Source: Clostridia bacterium
GTDB taxonomy: Bacteria; Bacillota; Clostridia; Oscillospirales; Acutalibacteraceae
Direction of reading: 5' to 3'
Length of the DNA: 64,000 bases
NCBI GenBank assembly: GCA_017403185.1
Contig: JAFQON010000019.1
Coordinates: 1 to 64,000 of the forward strand
The notes below the pieces were generated by a model, which was not told the DNA's origin, ran no database searches, and worked only from the letters and a program-made list of their open reading frames with translations. The translations under genes were made by a program, and so were the position numbers. This document shows, one piece after another, positions 7,067-15,440 of the stretch. Numbering within the stretch: position 1 is the first letter of the stretch; every line of letters starts with the position of its first letter.

Positions 7067-9394
7067 ATGAAAAACATATTCAAAAAAGCTTTTTCGCTTC
7101 TGCTTGCGTTTGTTATGGCTGCAGGATTGATTCCGTTTGCGGATTTGCAGTCATATGCAGCGGTGAGCGGGTATTATTCATACACCGTGAACCCCGACGG
7201 CACGGCATACATAAGCGATTGCGACACGGCAATCAGCGGCGATGTTGTTGTTCCGTCTGAGCTTGACGGCAACCCTATAACCTCAATAAGCACAATGGCG
7301 TTTATGCAGTGTGACAAAATCACCTCGCTTGTTATCTCCGAGGGCATAACCTATATAGGTATTATGGCTTTTTCACGCTGCACGGCACTCAGAACAGTGA
7401 CGATACCCGAGAGCATGGAGAGCATATGCACAAGCGCATTTTCAAATTGCACCGCTCTTGAAACGGTCAATATCAATGCGGCGAAGTGCACAAACCTTTA
7501 CGGCAAATCTGTTTTCAGCAATTGCCCGTCTCTTAAAACGGTGAATTTCGGCGACAGCGTTGAATTCATTAAATATGACGCTCTGTATGACTGCAAAAGC
7601 ATTGAAACAGTGACTCTCGGCAGCGGCATCAAAGAAATAGAGGGCTGCGTTTTTGAAAACTGTGCATTCAAGAATGTTTATTACAACGGCAGCGTTTCGG
7701 ATTGGTGCGGCATAACCTTGGGCAACGCCAACGCAAATCCGATGTTTTTTACCGAGAAATTCTTTTTTAACGGCGAAGAAATCAACGGCAGCCTTGTTAT
7801 CCCCGAGGGTGTTGAGTCAATCGGCGCATATGCTTTTTACAGCTGTAAAAATGTGAAGGATATATCAATCCCCGACAGCGTAACGCATATCGGTGAGGAT
7901 GCCTTTAAGGATACGGATTTTTATAATGACGGCAGCAATTGGGAAAACGGCGTGCTTTATATCGGCGACAAGCTGATTAAAGGTGACAGCAGACTTGGCG
8001 GCACCTATGTAATCAAAAGCGGCACAAGGGTTATCGCTGACCGTGCACTGATTGAAAGCAAGAGCATTGATGATATCCTCATTCCCCGCAGCGTTACCCA
8101 TATCGGCGAAAACGCAATTGCTGCGGATGTGATAAATTTCTATTATGAGGGCAGCAGTGAGGAGTGGAATAAAATCTCGGGAGTCGATAAGCTTCACAGC
8201 GCAAAGGTTGTTTATTTCAATCACATTCACGATTACTGCATTGAAGAGGTGATAACCGACTACACCTGCACCGCCGACGGTTTATACAGATTTTACTGTG
8301 AATGCGGTCTGTCGCAGGTGAGGGAGATGCCTGCCGCCCACAGAAAGGGTGAGCCCGTATACAGCGGCGGCAATATGTTTGAAATATCCTGCAGAGAATG
8401 CGGCGAATTCCTTGATAATATGGCGGTTTCGCTCTCTCTTGCAAAAGATGAAACGGAGCTGACAATCGGCGAGAGCGAAATTCTGAAGTTTGCCGTGACC
8501 GACGGCTTCCTCGGCAAGGTGCTGTTTGACTCGTCGGATAATTCCGTTGTTACCGTTGCAAAAAACGGCAGGCTTTATGCTGCGGGAGTGGGCGAGGCGT
8601 TTGTTACCGCCCGCATTTCGGGCACGGATATTTCGGCTTCGTGCCGTGTAAAGGTGAACGGCAAGGCGGAGGAATACACCGTTGAAATTTACACAATGAG
8701 AGCAAACGGCAGATATGACTGCTCTTTGCAGGCTTGCAGCGGCATAACGGGCGAGCTTGTAACTGCCGAGTTTGATATCCCCGAGGGCTTCAGCCTTAAC
8801 GAAAAGCTCAGCGAGCTTTCGGGAGAGGTTGAAAACGGCGGCACGCTTGTGCTCAGGGTTTATCTTGACAGGAATACATACACATTCACAACCGTCGTCA
8901 ACGGCGTTAAAACCGCAGCAAGCTACCGCTACGGCGCAGCAGTGAATCCGCCCGAAGCTCCCTCGGCAGCGGGCATGGAATTTGCGGGCTGGTCGGCAGA
9001 TATTCCCGATACCATGCCTGCAAAGGATGTGACGGTGACTGCGGTTTTCAGGTGCATTTCGTCGGTGAAAATCAACAATAAGGGCGGCTGCACCGTGAAT
9101 TACGGCGATATTCTTTGCCTGAGTGCAACGGCGGCGGATTTGCCCGAGGGCGCAAAAATCTGCTGGTATGTCAACGGAGTCAGGAAGGGCGAGGGCAAGG
9201 TGTTTGAATTTGCTCCGTCAGACGGCGACACGGTCAAAGCTGCCGTTACCGATGCAGGCGGCAGGGTGATTTCCGATGAAAACGGGAAAGCCGTTGAGGA
9301 TTCGCAGTCGATTTCGGTTAATTCAAGTCTGTGGCACAGAATAATTTCATTTTTCAAAAACATTTTCGGCATAAACAGAGTTGTTGTGCAGTAA
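7067..9394 (+). CDS. Secreted BspA-like leucine-rich repeat protein
   Basis: 775 residues. A signal peptide (MKNIFKKAFSLLLAFVMAAG...SYA) is followed by LRR_5/BspA repeats (about 45-215 and 240-365), recognisable from I-D-VT-IG--AF and VTIPESMESI-TSAF-NCTALE units. Next come a Cys-containing module (about 390-450: YTCTADGLYRFYCECG), a bacterial Ig-like (Big_2) domain (about 455-540), a region with GWSADIPDTMPAKDVTVTAVF typical of InlB-type repeats (about 645-670), and another Ig-like stretch. The end, SLWHRIISFFKNIFGI, is an amphipathic tail frequent in secreted proteins of this group. No LPXTG signal or dockerin is present. BspA-like proteins mediate binding to host or matrix proteins; the ligand here is unknown. 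GAAAGGATTGA precedes the ATG. Confidence 0.88.
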   Translation: MKNIFKKAFSLLLAFVMAAGLIPFADLQSYAAVSGYYSYTVNPDGTAYISDCDTAISGDVVVPSELDGNPITSISTMAFMQCDKITSLVISEGITYIGIMAFSRCTALRTVTIPESMESICTSAFSNCTALETVNINAAKCTNLYGKSVFSNCPSLKTVNFGDSVEFIKYDALYDCKSIETVTLGSGIKEIEGCVFENCAFKNVYYNGSVSDWCGITLGNANANPMFFTEKFFFNGEEINGSLVIPEGVESIGAYAFYSCKNVKDISIPDSVTHIGEDAFKDTDFYNDGSNWENGVLYIGDKLIKGDSRLGGTYVIKSGTRVIADRALIESKSIDDILIPRSVTHIGENAIAADVINFYYEGSSEEWNKISGVDKLHSAKVVYFNHIHDYCIEEVITDYTCTADGLYRFYCECGLSQVREMPAAHRKGEPVYSGGNMFEISCRECGEFLDNMAVSLSLAKDETELTIGESEILKFAVTDGFLGKVLFDSSDNSVVTVAKNGRLYAAGVGEAFVTARISGTDISASCRVKVNGKAEEYTVEIYTMRANGRYDCSLQACSGITGELVTAEFDIPEGFSLNEKLSELSGEVENGGTLVLRVYLDRNTYTFTTVVNGVKTAASYRYGAAVNPPEAPSAAGMEFAGWSADIPDTMPAKDVTVTAVFRCISSVKINNKGGCTVNYGDILCLSATAADLPEGAKICWYVNGVRKGEGKVFEFAPSDGDTVKAAVTDAGGRVISDENGKAVEDSQSISVNSSLWHRIISFFKNIFGINRVVVQ

Positions 9395-9410
9395 CATTAT
9401 CAGATTTTTG

Positions 9411-9440
9411 GGGCAGCCTTTTAAAGGGCTGCCTTTTTTT
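9411..9440 (+). terminator. Terminator after the LRR gene
   Basis: GGCAGCC pairs with GGCTGCC around a TTTTAAA-type loop, and TTTTTTT follows directly. Confidence 0.9.
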
Positions 9441-9820
9441 ATGAATAATTAAGGGTGGGCGAAGCAATTTGTTAAGTGAATAATGAAAAGTGAATAATGA
9501 ATAATTAAGGGTGGGCGAAGCCCACACCCAATTAGAGTGATATACGGCGATGCCGTGTGATATATTGCTTTGCAATGTGATATTTTCGGCAGAGCCGAAA
9601 GTGATATACGCCTTGCGGCGTGTTAAAGGTCTGCGACGCTTATTATATTCGGGTAAGGGCAGAGTCCTTCCGAAATTCTTCATTATTAATTATTCATAAA
9701 AAACGGTCATAGGCGGAGCCTATCCGAAACTTTGCACTCTGCACTTTGAACTTTGCACTCAAAAAAGGTCATAGGCGAAGCCTATCCGAAACTTTTCATT
9801 CTTCATTATTAATTATTCAC
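9441..9820. repeat. R2 composite repeat block
   Basis: The block contains GAATAATGAA tracts, hairpins such as GTGGGCGAAGCCCAC (9511-9525), the module CTGCGACGCTTATTATATTC, copies of GGTCATAGGCGAAGCCTATC, and TTTGCACT tracts. The same modules recur at 53098, 60304 and, inverted, at 61715. No gene is seen between 9395 and 10119; this block and the R1 copy at 9829 fill most of it. Confidence 0.8.
9537..9621. repeat. Array of four different hairpins with GTGATAT linkers
   Basis: GTGATAT occurs at 9537, 9557, 9577 and 9601. Each copy is followed by a different perfect palindrome: ACGGCGATGCCGT, ATTGCTTTGCAAT, TTTCGGCAGAGCCGAAA and ACGCCTTGCGGCGT. The linkers are invariant while the stems vary, with a period of 20-24 bp. 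Confidence 0.85.
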
Positions 9821-9828
9821 TGATATTT

Positions 9829-9920
9829 GTCATTCTGAGCAAAGCGAAGAATCTCAGCCCACGGCGGAATTATTTCTGCGTTTCATTTTACCTGAGATCC
9901 TTCGCTGCGTTCAGGATGAC
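9829..9920 (-). repeat. R1 palindromic element, copy A
   Basis: 92 bp with ends GTCATTCTGAGC and GTTCAGGATGAC. Its reverse complement aligns end to end with the copies at 25978 and 26461, including the internal CTCAGGTAAA and AACGCAGAAA motifs. It is a small mobile-element-like repeat without coding capacity. Confidence 0.8.
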
Positions 9921-9947
9921 AATTTACAATAATTTACGGTCACAAAT

Positions 9948-9975
9948 CGTAGGGGCGACTCTGTGTGGTCACCCG
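9948..9975. repeat. R3 palindromic repeat
   Basis: CGTAGGGGCGACTCTGTGTG and then GTCACCCG form an imperfect palindrome. It belongs to the same border family as 25036, 25126 and 57206. Confidence 0.5.
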
Positions 9976-10119
9976 AAACATCTGCAGAATTCTTACCGTT
10001 ATTTTTTTGTTGTTTTCAACAAATTTTTCAAAAACCGTGAACCGTTTGTGAAAGCCGTGTATCTTACTATTATGAGGAACTTTAAAACCTCATATTATTC
10101 CGAAAAAGGAGCTAAAAAA

Positions 10120-10989
10120 ATGAAAAAGATTCTCGCAATTTTACTTGCACTTGCAACGCTGTTTTCGCTTTGCTCATGCAGCCTTCTCGGCAAAGATGAC
10201 AGCGACAACACTACAGTTGCAGAGACTGTTGATGAAAGCAAAAACTCTGCAGAAGAGCAACCAACATCTGCAAAGGATACTGAAACAACAACCAAAAAAG
10301 AGGTTGTTCATGCAGAAAACTATATCACATCAACAGATGATTTTATCGAAAAATTAAGTTCATTAATTGACACATCGATTTACACCGTAAGAGAAGGTGA
10401 TAACTATTACACTTATGAGATGGACTATGATCTTCAAAAAGAAACATCGTATGATATTGATTACAGTGTTAAATTAGGCGACGGTACGAATTTTGCACTG
10501 CCTGTACCCGTTAAGGAGTTTGAAAAGCAAGGGTGGACCATTTCTCAGAATCCTGAAGTTAAGGCGGGTTATGTTGTTACCGGTCCCCGCATGGAAAGTT
10601 CTCAAGGTAACTATCTTTGGAATGTATCTGCAGCAAATTTAACCGATGATACACTTAAATTCAATGAATGTGACTTGGTTGGATGTAAAATAGAGCTTTA
10701 TACCACAGACCACAAAAATGTGGCTGACGGTGCAATTGATTTTATAATATGTGATACCATTACAGAAGCTTCAACACTTGAGGATATTATTAAGAGACTT
10801 GGCAACCCCACTATTGTCAGCTGCAATATTTCCGAATACAACGGCGAATATGACAGAACAAAGATTACTTTAGGGTATGAACAGCTTGGCGAAGTATATG
10901 ACGGTTTGGAATTTGAACTGTCGGGTGACGGAAATTATATTGTAAGCGTAAAATACCGCAGACAAAACATAAAAACCATTGATTTATAA
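10120..10989 (+). CDS. Uncharacterised lipoprotein
   Basis: 289 residues from the ATG at 10120 (AAAAGGAGC upstream); an upstream extension to 9916 runs into repeat DNA and is rejected. MKKILAILLALATLFSLCSC is a lipoprotein signal, with the acylated Cys at residue 18 or 20. A low-complexity Asp/Thr/Lys linker (about 25-65) leads to a globular part with TSTDDFIEKLSSLIDTSIY and STLEDIIKRLGNPTIVSC. The second segment suggests a BLIP-like or surface domain that reads small conformational units, but I cannot assign it. A terminator follows. Likely surface exposed; role unknown. Confidence 0.8.
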   Translation: MKKILAILLALATLFSLCSCSLLGKDDSDNTTVAETVDESKNSAEEQPTSAKDTETTTKKEVVHAENYITSTDDFIEKLSSLIDTSIYTVREGDNYYTYEMDYDLQKETSYDIDYSVKLGDGTNFALPVPVKEFEKQGWTISQNPEVKAGYVVTGPRMESSQGNYLWNVSAANLTDDTLKFNECDLVGCKIELYTTDHKNVADGAIDFIICDTITEASTLEDIIKRLGNPTIVSCNISEYNGEYDRTKITLGYEQLGEVYDGLEFELSGDGNYIVSVKYRRQNIKTIDL

Positions 10990-11026
10990 TTCAATAAAGG
11001 GCAATTGAGGAGCTTTTTATAGAAGG

Positions 11027-11061
11027 CGGGCTGCTTCGGGTCAAACCGGGCGGCCCGTTTT
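11027..11061 (+). terminator. Terminator after lipoprotein gene
   Basis: CGGGCTGC pairs with GCGGCCCG (one G-U), followed by TTTTGCTTTG. It lies about 40 bases after the stop. Confidence 0.75.
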
Positions 11062-11083
11062 GCTTTGATTTATAAAACTGCAC

Positions 11084-11112
11084 TTGAATATATTGCCTTA
11101 TTCTGCTATAAT
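11084..11112 (+). promoter_or_regulatory. Promoter of the GH36 gene
   Basis: TTGAAT and TATAAT are separated by 17 bases. The predicted start is about 25 bases before the gene's ATG. The in-frame TTG at 11084 is this -35 box, not a start codon. Confidence 0.85.
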
Positions 11113-11143
11113 GTTACCGTATTATAAATTAGGAGAGTGCGGC

Positions 11144-12802
11144 ATGAACAAAAAGTATTTTATCAGCTACCTTTGCGACGGCATTAAAATCGTTTCAAAT
11201 GACCTTGAAAACGACCACTATTCTCTTGAAATCAGCGAGGCTGACGGCAGATATTCCGTTATCCTTAACCCCAAGTGCAAAATCGAAATGCTCGATTTCT
11301 ATGTTGAATTCCCTTATGAATTCAAGCCTCAGGACCTTTTCTTCGGCGCAGGCTATCAGTCATGGACTACCACAAAGGAATATAATAAAAACGATGTTAT
11401 GAGGGGCACAATCAAGCTCTCTCACATTCATCCTTACCTTAAGCACTTTGCAAGCATCACGGGTGACGACAGAATCGTTGAGCGCACCGGCAAGCCCGGC
11501 GAATTGGACAGCCACGGCTACACATACATCCGCAACGGCAGGAGCATGAAGCTTTGGGGCTCGCTGAGTGAAAAAACAGGCTACACCTATTTCAAGGTGA
11601 AGATGAATGAGAATTATTTCTCAATCCGCAAGGATGCTCTCGGCAAGTGCGTAACCGAGCCCTGGCAGGTGTTTGACATTGTTTATTTTGAGGGCAGCTA
11701 TGACGAGGTGTTTGATAAATACTTCGGCATGATGGATATGCCCGCAACAAGAAAGGGAACAATGAGCGGCTACACCTCGTGGTACAACTATTTCCAGAAT
11801 ATCACTGAGGATATCATCATCCGTGACCTCAACGGTCTTGACCCTGCTAAGGAAGAAACATCCATCTTTCAGATTGACGACGGCTATGAGCCCTATGTAG
11901 GTGACTGGCTTGATTATTGCGACAAATTCCCCAAGGGTATGAAGTATATTGCCGATAAGGTGCACGAAAAGGGCTACCTTGCAGGCATATGGATTGCTCC
12001 CTTCAGCTGTCAGAAGGTTTCGAGAATTGCCAAGGAGCATCCTGACTGGCTTATCAAGGACGAAAAGGGCAAGCCTCAGCTCGGCTGTATCGCATGGGGC
12101 GGCGCATACACTCTTGATATTTATAACGATGAAGCAAGAGAATACATCAAAAAGGTGTTTGACACCGTGCTCAACGAGTGGGGCTACGATATGGTTAAGC
12201 TTGACTTCCTCTACAGCGAGTGCGTAACACCCAGAAACGGCAAGTGCCGCGGCGAAATCATGTATGAGGCAATGAAGCTTCTGCGTGAATGCGTGGGCGA
12301 TAAGCTTCTTCTCGGCTGCGGTGTGCCCATGAGTGCCGCAATCGGCGTTTGCGATGCCTGCAGAATCAGCTGTGATGTTGACCTTACATACAAGGGTAAG
12401 TTTTATAATCACATTCATGTGAGCAACGAAATGCTCAGCGCACAGAGCGCAATCAATAACTCAATCTTCCGCCGCCACCTCAACGGCAGAGTGTTCATGA
12501 ATGACCCCGATGTATTCTTCCTTCGCAACAACAACCTCAAGTTTACATGGGAGCAGAAGAAGCTGCTTGCAAAAATCAACAATCTTTGCGGCAATGTGCT
12601 CTTTGTTTCGGATAACGCAGGCGATTATGATGCGGTGCAGATGGCTCTTCTCAAAAAGTATTTCAAGAAGACAAACGAGAAGATTATCTCTGCAGAGCGC
12701 CTTAAGCCCGATGTTATCAATATCGTGACCGAAGAGGACGGCAAAACAAAAGAATTCATGTTTAATTTGAAAGAGGGCAAAGTCCTCAAAGGCGAGCTTT
12801 AA
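11144..12802 (+). CDS. GH36 alpha-galactosidase-like enzyme
   Basis: 552 residues from the ATG at 11144 (AGGAGAG upstream). The middle carries GH36/clan GH-D signatures: YTSWYNYFQNIT, IFQIDDGYEPYVGDW (about 240-255), AGIWIAPFS, LIKDEKGKPQ. MVKLDFLYSE (nucleophile Asp near 354) and ACRISCDVDL (acid/base Asp near 411, in an R-x-x-x-D context) complete the active site. It should hydrolyse alpha-1,6-linked or related alpha-galactosides. There is no signal peptide, so it acts in the cytoplasm on imported sugars. It is monocistronic, with its own promoter and a shared terminator. Exact substrate is not predictable; related clan members act on alpha-GalNAc. Confidence 0.9.
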   Translation: MNKKYFISYLCDGIKIVSNDLENDHYSLEISEADGRYSVILNPKCKIEMLDFYVEFPYEFKPQDLFFGAGYQSWTTTKEYNKNDVMRGTIKLSHIHPYLKHFASITGDDRIVERTGKPGELDSHGYTYIRNGRSMKLWGSLSEKTGYTYFKVKMNENYFSIRKDALGKCVTEPWQVFDIVYFEGSYDEVFDKYFGMMDMPATRKGTMSGYTSWYNYFQNITEDIIIRDLNGLDPAKEETSIFQIDDGYEPYVGDWLDYCDKFPKGMKYIADKVHEKGYLAGIWIAPFSCQKVSRIAKEHPDWLIKDEKGKPQLGCIAWGGAYTLDIYNDEAREYIKKVFDTVLNEWGYDMVKLDFLYSECVTPRNGKCRGEIMYEAMKLLRECVGDKLLLGCGVPMSAAIGVCDACRISCDVDLTYKGKFYNHIHVSNEMLSAQSAINNSIFRRHLNGRVFMNDPDVFFLRNNNLKFTWEQKKLLAKINNLCGNVLFVSDNAGDYDAVQMALLKKYFKKTNEKIISAERLKPDVINIVTEEDGKTKEFMFNLKEGKVLKGEL

Positions 12803-12810
12803 AAGATAAT

Positions 12811-12853
12811 ATATCCCCCCGATTTTCGGCTTTCACCAAAATCGGGGGGATAT
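12811..12853. terminator. Bidirectional terminator, 16-bp stem
   Basis: ATATCCCCCCGATTTT and AAAATCGGGGGGATAT form a perfect 16-bp stem. It lies between the convergent GH36 gene and the minus-strand operon, 2 bases from the latter's last stop codon. Confidence 0.9.
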
Positions 12854-12855
12854 TG

Positions 12856-13614
12856 TTATATCAGCTCAACATCCGCATAAACTGCGTGGTGGTCTGAGTA
12901 GAAATCGCCGTCAACAAGCTTGTTGACAACCTTGAAATTAACAGGCTTCACCGTTGCTTCGTCAACAAAAACAAAGTCAATCCGTTCATGAATTTCTTCG
13001 GGTCTGAAGCCGTGGAAGGTGCAGCATTCATCGCTGTCGGGCGCAAGCTTTCTTGCATCCTTCATATTGCCGCTGACCATGGTGTTGTAGCAGTCAGAAT
13101 CCTGAAAAACATTGAAATCGCCCGTGCACACAACGGGCACACCGCCAAAGGATGCCGCCTTTTCCTGAATCATTTTTGCGCCGTTAATCTGCGCAATTCT
13201 GCCCACATGGTCAAGGTGTGTGTTGAAATGGAAATACGCCTTGCCTGTTTCTTTATCGGTAAGCTTCGCATATGTTGCAATTCTTGTGCAGGCTGAATCC
13301 CAGCCCTTTGAGGGCTTTTCGGGCGTTTCGGATATCCAGAAATTGCCGCTGTCGCTTGCGGTGAATTTGTCTTTTTTATAGAATACCGCCGAGAATTCGC
13401 CCTCCTTTTTGCCGTCATCCCTACCGACACCCACATAGGCGTATTCGGGCAGATAACGGCAAAGCTCCGTCATCCAATCCCAATGAGCTTCCTGCACGCC
13501 GAAGGAATCGGGGCTTATTTCTTTTATGATTGAAACAACCTTGGGCACTCTTTTGCTCCAGGCTCTTTCTCCCTTGCCTGCACAAAGCAGGTTGAACGAC
13601 ATTATGCGATACAT
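12856..13614 (-). CDS. EEP-family phosphodiesterase/hydrolase 3
   Basis: 252 residues, with the endonuclease/exonuclease/phosphatase fold from the first residue: MYRIMSFNLL, SFGVQEAHWDW (metal-binding Glu), FNTHLDHVG, VVCTGDFNV and YSDHHAVYADVEL (catalytic Asp-His). It has no signal peptide, unlike its two upstream paralogs, so it should be cytoplasmic. Members of this superfamily cleave phosphodiesters in nucleic acids, phosphoinositides or sphingomyelin. WISETPEKPSKGWDSACTRIATY is the form typical of bacterial proteins annotated only as EEP family. The start overlaps the preceding stop (TAATG), indicating coupled translation. It is the last gene of the malQ operon. Confidence 0.88.
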   Translation of the reverse strand: MYRIMSFNLLCAGKGERAWSKRVPKVVSIIKEISPDSFGVQEAHWDWMTELCRYLPEYAYVGVGRDDGKKEGEFSAVFYKKDKFTASDSGNFWISETPEKPSKGWDSACTRIATYAKLTDKETGKAYFHFNTHLDHVGRIAQINGAKMIQEKAASFGGVPVVCTGDFNVFQDSDCYNTMVSGNMKDARKLAPDSDECCTFHGFRPEEIHERIDFVFVDEATVKPVNFKVVNKLVDGDFYSDHHAVYADVELI

Positions 13615-14540
13615 TATTTTGTTCCTCCGTTGAAGAGAGTGAGCTCAACGATGAGCGGGAAGTGGTCGGAAGCGAGAATGTGATGAACAAAATCCGACTC
13701 AATCTTGCTTGATTTAACAGATGAGCAGTAGCCGTTTACAAACACGAAGTCGATGGGCTCAACCTCAAATGTGACAACATGATAGCCGTGATAGGTTGCG
13801 TGGTCGTCATATTCGGCTGCCATGTATTTTGTGTCCTTAAGACCGCAGGAGAGAACATTGTTATAATCGCCGCAGCCTTCGGAGAAGTTGAAATCGCCTG
13901 TTAAAACAACGGGGATGTCGGGTGCGATTTCGGCGATTTTGCCTGAGATAATCGCAACGGATTCCGTTCTTGCCTGTGCGCTTGCGTTATCAAGATGAGT
14001 GTTGAAATGAGCATAAACAAAGTCTGTTGCCTTGTCCCTGAGGATTACGTATGTGGTGATTCTGTAGTGACCTGCGCCCCAGCCCTTTGAAGGCACCTCG
14101 GGGGTTTCTGAGAGCCAGAAATGGCCCGACTCAACAAGGTCATACTTATCCTTGAGATAGAAAATTGCGCTTGATTCGCCTTCGTCAACGCCGTTATCTC
14201 TGTATTTTTCAACATGAGCGTAGTTGCCGAGCTCTGCAGCAAGACTTTCAACCCAGTTTTTGTCCGCCTCCTGCACGCCGAAGGAATCGGGCGTGTGAGC
14301 GTTAACGGTGTCAACGATATGAGGAACTCTCTTTTCAACCGTTCTTAAGCCGTCGCCGCTGATTTTGAGGTTGTAGCTCATGATTTTGAAATCCTGAGTT
14401 TTGGCGGATTCGGCAATGGGGTTGGGGTTAACATTTTTGAGCGGAAGTGTGGGAGTGGCAACCGAAGGTGTCTGAGGAACGATTGCCGTGAAAATTGAGA
14501 TGAGAAAGGCGACAACCGCCTGCATGGCTTTGAAATACAT
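13614..14540 (-). CDS. EEP-family hydrolase 2, membrane-anchored or secreted
   Basis: 308 residues. An N-terminal hydrophobic segment (MYFKAMQAVVAFLISIFTAI) acts as signal or anchor, followed by a Pro/Thr linker to about residue 50. The EEP domain then shows IMSYNLKI, SFGVQEADKNW, FNTHLDNAS, VLTGDFNFSEG and LASDHFPLIVELTL. All metal and catalytic positions seen in the paralogs are kept. It should act outside the membrane. It lies 12 bases after the first paralog and overlaps the third. Confidence 0.87.
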   Translation of the reverse strand: MYFKAMQAVVAFLISIFTAIVPQTPSVATPTLPLKNVNPNPIAESAKTQDFKIMSYNLKISGDGLRTVEKRVPHIVDTVNAHTPDSFGVQEADKNWVESLAAELGNYAHVEKYRDNGVDEGESSAIFYLKDKYDLVESGHFWLSETPEVPSKGWGAGHYRITTYVILRDKATDFVYAHFNTHLDNASAQARTESVAIISGKIAEIAPDIPVVLTGDFNFSEGCGDYNNVLSCGLKDTKYMAAEYDDHATYHGYHVVTFEVEPIDFVFVNGYCSSVKSSKIESDFVHHILASDHFPLIVELTLFNGGTK

Positions 14541-14552
14541 GATGATTCTCCT

Positions 14553-15440
14553 TTAATTGTGTAATGTGATTTTTGAAATAACGGGATGATGGTCCGAGGC
14601 ATACATTCCGTCATAAAGAGTGGTGTCAACTGCGTAGCTTTCAACCTCTGTTGCCATTGTGTTAACAAAAATAAAGTCAATCGGGTCCTCTTTTTCGGTG
14701 AGCTCGGAATAGCCGTGATATGTAGGCTTGTCGTCTGCCGTTACGGCAAGGGCTTTTGTGTCCCTGAAGCCTGCGCTGAGCACTCTGTTATACATATCGC
14801 CGCCCTCATAGTCATTGAGGTCGCCCGTGAAAACAACGGGAACAATGCCGCATATGCTTGAAATCTTATCGGCTACAACCGAAACGGATTCAAGCCTTGC
14901 GATAACGCCGAGATGGTCAAAATGCGCATTGAAATGAGCATAAATGAAGCCGCTTTCAACATCATGCAGCACTGCATAGGTGCAAACTCTGTTGAACATT
15001 GCATCCCAGCCCCTTGAAGGCTTATCGGGAGTTTTTGAAAGCCAGAAGGTGCCTGAATGGAGAAGCGCATACTTGTCTTTTCTGTAGAATATCGGGCTTG
15101 CTTCACCGCCGCCGTCAGCATCTCTGCCAACGCCCACATAGGCATATTCGGGCATATTCTCGGCAATGGTGTCAATCCAGTATTGTGTTGCCTCCTGCAG
15201 ACCGAATGAATCGGGCATATGTCTGCGGATGTTTTCAATAACAAGGGGTGCTCTGTTTTCTTTTGCCTTCTCACCGCTGCCTGCGTAGTAAACATTGTAG
15301 GTCATAACGGTAACATCCTGCGTTTTTCTGACCTCGGGTGTGTTGGCGGGGTTGACGCTTGCAACGGGTGACGGGGTATAAAACAGGGTCATTATTGCTG
15401 TCACAATTGCAAAAAAAGCTCTGATGATTTTGTCTATCAT
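14553..15440 (-). CDS. EEP-family hydrolase 1, secreted
   Basis: 295 residues. MIDKIIRAFFAIVTAIMTLFY is a signal or anchor segment, then a short linker. The EEP domain runs VMTYNVYYAG, SFGLQEATQYW, FNAHFDHLG, VFTGDLNDYEG and ASDHHPVISKITL. GDLND replaces the usual GDFN, a tolerated change in this family. The start overlaps the stop of the phosphohexomutase gene by 4 bases (ATGA). The three tandem paralogs share the GRD and W-S-T-P-P-S-GWDA blocks, so they arose by local duplication. Confidence 0.87.
   Translation of the reverse strand: MIDKIIRAFFAIVTAIMTLFYTPSPVASVNPANTPEVRKTQDVTVMTYNVYYAGSGEKAKENRAPLVIENIRRHMPDSFGLQEATQYWIDTIAENMPEYAYVGVGRDADGGGEASPIFYRKDKYALLHSGTFWLSKTPDKPSRGWDAMFNRVCTYAVLHDVESGFIYAHFNAHFDHLGVIARLESVSVVADKISSICGIVPVVFTGDLNDYEGGDMYNRVLSAGFRDTKALAVTADDKPTYHGYSELTEKEDPIDFIFVNTMATEVESYAVDTTLYDGMYASDHHPVISKITLHN

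Noticed and set aside
9537-9621. Possible CRISPR array
   Set aside because: The unit is 20-24 bp with 7-bp constant linkers and palindromic variable parts. CRISPR has 23-40 bp repeats and non-palindromic spacers, and no cas genes are present.
11621-12418. 265-codon minus-strand frame opposite GH36
   Set aside because: It mirrors the conserved GH36 core and no family is recognisable in it.
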